Notes under the pieces: model-generated
The model's database searches: none
Told to the model about the DNA's origin: nothing
The model's input: the letters and a program-made list of their open reading frames with translations, nothing else
Translations under genes and position numbers: made by a program
NCBI GenBank assembly: GCA_028691155.1
Contig: JAQUZV010000072.1
Location: 1-8,847, forward strand
DNA: 8,847 nucleotides
Direction of reading: 5' to 3'
Source: Victivallales bacterium
GTDB taxonomy: Bacteria; Verrucomicrobiota; Lentisphaeria; Victivallales; SZUA-371
Shown: positions 6,593-8,847 of the stretch, one piece after another
How positions within the stretch are numbered: the first letter of the stretch is position 1
How the letters are laid out: each line of letters begins with the position of its first letter

Positions 6593-7906
6593 ATGCCGAA
6601 AATCTTTGTCCTGGATACAAATGTGCTGCTGCACAGCGCACAGGCACTTGAATCCTTCGAAGAAAATACGATTGTCCTTCCCATGGCGGTAATAGAAGAG
6701 CTTGACAAGTTCAAGAAAGACCACGACGAATTGGGGCGCAACGCCCGCCAGGTTATCCGACGGCTGGATCAGCTTCGCGGCAAAGGCAAACTGTTCCAGG
6801 GAGTGGAGCTCGATCATCCCACCGGTCCTCCGGGAAAACTGCAGATTCTCACCTCTCCCCTCGACGCCCCCGATTACGGGTTGAACATGAGCATCAAGGA
6901 CAACCAGATTCTGCAGGTGGCCTGTCACCTCGGCCGATCCCATAAGAACGTCATCTTCATCACCAAGGACATCAACCTGCGCCTGAAAGCCGATGCCCTC
7001 GGTCTGGAAGTGATGGATTTCGAAAACCAGAAAGTGAACTTCGACGAACTGTATTCCGGCTGCCGGACGCTCAGCGTCCCGGGCACAACCATCGACGCGC
7101 TCTACCGCGAGAAGGAAATGGACTGGAATGGCGACGAGTTTTTCTGTAATGAATTCGCCCTGTTTCAGGATGAGCAGAAACCAAGCCACTCGGCTCTGGC
7201 CGTATACAAGAACGATCACCGGATGCATTTGCTGTCATCCCGTCCCGACGATCAGGTCTGGAACATCAAACCGCGCAATAAGGAACAGCGCATGGCACTC
7301 GATCTGCTGATGGACCCGCAGGTCATGATCGTCACCCTGGTAGGTCAGGCCGGTTCCGGCAAAACGCTGCTGGCTCTCGCCGCCGCACTGGAAATGGTGC
7401 TCAATAAAAACGAATATGAACGCATTCTGGTGTCCCGTCCGATCATGCCGTTGGGACGCGACATCGGCTTTATGCCCGGCGACAAGGGCGAAAAACTCAG
7501 CCACTGGATGCAGCCGATCTTCGATAATTTGGTCTACCTGATGCACGGCGGAAAGAAGGAACCGTCCGACAAGAAGATCGACGAATTGATTTCCAGCCGC
7601 AAACTGGAACTGGAAGCCATTACCTACATCCGCGGCCGCAGCATTCCCAGCCAGTTCGTCATTATCGATGAAGCACAAAACCTGACCCCGCATGAGGTAA
7701 AAACCATCATCAGCCGTGCCGGCGAAGGAACTAAAATGGTTCTGACCGGCGACCCGTATCAAATCGACAACCCCTATCTGGACTCCTCCAGCAATGGGTT
7801 GACCTACGCGGCGGAACGCCTCAAAAAACTGGACCTCCACGGCCATGTCACGCTCTATAAGAGCGAACGCAGTCCTTTGGCCGCCGCCGCTGCCGAGTAT
7901 CTGTAG
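6593..7906 (+). CDS. phoH: PIN domain-PhoH family ATPase (PhoH2/YlaK type)
   Basis: The 437-residue protein joins an N-terminal PIN ribonuclease-type domain (about 3-140) to a C-terminal PhoH P-loop ATPase (about 225-435). PIN acidic residues are visible: D8 in FVLDTNVLLH, E35/E36, D103 in IKDNQIL and D126 in FITKDINLR, so the nuclease site looks intact. The PhoH half has Walker A GQAGSGKT (251-258), Walker B FVIIDEAQN (355-363, D359/E360), the GDPYQID motif (386-392) and a late arginine in SERSP (R425). Studied PhoH2 proteins unwind and cleave RNA, so a cytoplasmic RNA-processing role is likely. The start ATG has AAAGGA 6 bp upstream, and the length is typical. It is divergent from gcvT and followed after 28 bp by a DEAD-box helicase gene on the same strand, which supports an RNA-metabolism operon. 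The identity is secure; the exact substrate is unknown. Confidence 0.95.
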   Translation: MPKIFVLDTNVLLHSAQALESFEENTIVLPMAVIEELDKFKKDHDELGRNARQVIRRLDQLRGKGKLFQGVELDHPTGPPGKLQILTSPLDAPDYGLNMSIKDNQILQVACHLGRSHKNVIFITKDINLRLKADALGLEVMDFENQKVNFDELYSGCRTLSVPGTTIDALYREKEMDWNGDEFFCNEFALFQDEQKPSHSALAVYKNDHRMHLLSSRPDDQVWNIKPRNKEQRMALDLLMDPQVMIVTLVGQAGSGKTLLALAAALEMVLNKNEYERILVSRPIMPLGRDIGFMPGDKGEKLSHWMQPIFDNLVYLMHGGKKEPSDKKIDELISSRKLELEAITYIRGRSIPSQFVIIDEAQNLTPHEVKTIISRAGEGTKMVLTGDPYQIDNPYLDSSSNGLTYAAERLKKLDLHGHVTLYKSERSPLAAAAAEYL

Positions 7907-7922
7907 AATTTCAAAACTAGAT

Positions 7923-7937
7923 GAGGAAAACAAGTTG
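7923..7937 (+). promoter_or_regulatory. Ribosome binding site deciding a TTG start for the helicase
   Basis: GAGG (7923-7926) lies 8 bp before TTG (7935-7937), the first codon of the open helicase frame after the phoH stop with proper spacing. An ATG at 7921 opens only a five-codon frame that ends at TGA overlapping the TTG (7936-7938), so it cannot be the helicase start. Confidence 0.6.
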
Positions 7938-8847
7938 ATATTAGCAATCAGGAAGAAAATCAAAACCCTGTTTCAGGGTTTAAGCAGTAAGAAAAAACAG
8001 GAAGAAAGCAAGAGCGAAAAAAAATTAGGGGTCAAACGCCCTCTAGCCAAACGCAAAACTCCAGTTGCCGGAGACAAAAAAATCGTGCCGCCGCGTCGCC
8101 GCAATGACCCCCCCGTCAGAACCGCCGGTCTGGAACGCGACACGACCAATCTGGAACGAATCCGCCGCCGCAAATCCCAAACCGACAAAAAACGGTTGCG
8201 GGAAGAGTCGGAAGTCATCTTCCATCCGCTGGAAATTCCGCCAAAACCGGAAAAGTTGACGGAAATTCCTCCGGAAGAAGGAAAGACCCGTTTCACCGAT
8301 CTGCCGATCGCCGAAGATGTTCTGTTCGGAATTCAGTCCCAGAAATTCCGCTACTGCACTCCGATCCAGGCCCAGTGTCTGAGTTCCGCGCTGGTCGGCC
8401 GCGACATTACCGGCAAAGCCCAGACAGGCACCGGTAAGACCGCCGCGTTCCTGATCGCCGCTTTTACCCGAATGCTCGAAAATCCCCTGCCCCTGGAAAA
8501 ACGTCAGCCAGGCTCCTGTCGGATGCTGGTGCTTGCCCCGACCCGTGAGCTGGCCATCCAAATCCATCAGGATGCGGAGAAACTCAGCATGTACTGCGGG
8601 TTCCACAATCTGGCGGTTTTCGGCGGCATGGGCCATAAAACCCAGCGCGCCGAGCTGGCCCGTCCGGTGGATGTCCTGGTCGGCACTCCCGGCCGTATCC
8701 TCGATTACTGTTCCACCGGCGACCTCAATCTCCGGCAGGTGGAAATTCTGGTCATCGACGAAGCCGACCGCATGCTGGATATGGGATTCATCCCCGATGT
8801 CAAGCGTATCGTCGGCCGGCTGCCCAAAACCGGCGCCCGCCAGACCA
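7935..8847 (+). CDS. DEAD-box RNA helicase, N-terminal part (cut by window edge)
   Basis: The visible 304 residues start at TTG and run off the right edge. Residues 1-120 are a basic, Lys/Arg/Glu-rich and probably disordered extension. The helicase core begins near FTDLPIAEDVL (120-130). Motifs follow in order: Q motif with F138 and Q145 (TPIQAQ), motif I AQTGTGKT (162-169), motif Ia PTRELAIQ, the GG region FGGMGH, motif Ib VGTPGRILDY, and motif II DEAD at 275-278 in VIDEADRMLDMGF. The style is RhlB/RhlE-like; these helicases remodel RNA, often with the mRNA decay machinery. No upstream ATG is in frame after the phoH stop, and the A-rich start region has no stop codon in this frame, which supports coding from 7935. 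It lies 28 bp after phoH and is probably co-transcribed. The C-terminal RecA domain lies outside the window. Confidence 0.9.
   Translation, partial: MILAIRKKIKTLFQGLSSKKKQEESKSEKKLGVKRPLAKRKTPVAGDKKIVPPRRRNDPPVRTAGLERDTTNLERIRRRKSQTDKKRLREESEVIFHPLEIPPKPEKLTEIPPEEGKTRFTDLPIAEDVLFGIQSQKFRYCTPIQAQCLSSALVGRDITGKAQTGTGKTAAFLIAAFTRMLENPLPLEKRQPGSCRMLVLAPTRELAIQIHQDAEKLSMYCGFHNLAVFGGMGHKTQRAELARPVDVLVGTPGRILDYCSTGDLNLRQVEILVIDEADRMLDMGFIPDVKRIVGRLPKTGARQT
7963..7981 (+). other. 8-bp hairpin just inside the helicase coding region
   Basis: AAACCCTG (7963-7970) and CAGGGTTT (7974-7981) form a perfect stem with a 3-base loop, 26 bp after the TTG codon. No T run follows on the plus strand, so it is not a standard terminator for phoH. 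It could affect translation or transcript stability between phoH and the helicase, or be chance. Confidence 0.3.

Noticed and set aside
6470..7963. Two long minus-strand open frames (6470-7228 and 7235-7963) opposite phoH
   Set aside because: They mirror the codon pattern of phoH, have no recognisable domains, and the phoH motifs on the plus strand are complete.
8043..8636. Minus-strand open frame of 197 codons opposite the helicase
   Set aside because: It is a shadow of the DEAD-box gene, whose motifs are all in order on the plus strand.
1..8847. Mobile element, CRISPR array, phage or defence system
   Set aside because: There are no transposase, integrase or repeat-spacer patterns, and all genes are housekeeping or regulatory families with uniform composition.

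Overview
This window is a stretch of ordinary chromosome, about 57-58% G+C by eye, from a bacterium that splits the glycine decarboxylase P protein into two subunits (GcvPA and GcvPB). That split, the lipoprotein style and a GntR-type regulator with an unusual N-terminus fit a member of the PVC/Lentisphaerota (Victivallis-like) group. The taxonomic guess is an inference with moderate to low confidence. There is no sign of an insertion sequence, phage, CRISPR array, tRNA or rRNA.

Layout from left to right. Positions 1-331 (minus strand) hold the first 110 residues of a GntR-family winged-helix regulator, cut by the window edge, with a 12-bp perfect palindrome in its upstream region. Positions 524-6501 (minus strand) hold the glycine cleavage cluster, read right to left. 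It comprises a sigma70-like promoter (6473-6501), a possibly structured leader, gcvT (6331-5216), a lipoprotein gene with a DUF4349-like coiled-coil domain (5171-3921), an intrinsic terminator (about 3876-3907), gcvH (3783-3412), gcvPA (3371-2037), gcvPB (2040-595) and a strong final terminator (524-583). Positions 6593-8847 (plus strand) hold a divergently transcribed pair: a complete PIN-PhoH ATPase, and 28 bp further on the first 304 residues of a DEAD-box RNA helicase, cut by the right edge. The helicase appears to start at TTG.

Function. GcvT, GcvH and the GcvPA/GcvPB pair form the glycine cleavage complex. It decarboxylates glycine, carries the aminomethyl group on lipoyl-GcvH, and transfers the one-carbon unit to tetrahydrofolate. 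The L protein (dihydrolipoyl dehydrogenase) is not in the window. The PIN-PhoH and DEAD-box genes look like an RNA-processing or RNA-decay operon.

The least ordinary points are these: a two-part lipoprotein wedged between gcvT and gcvH, followed by its own terminator; a gcvT leader that can fold but shows no glycine-riboswitch signature; overlapping divergent promoter candidates between gcvT and phoH; and the TTG-started helicase with a hairpin just inside its coding region. I did not find a convincing new biological system.
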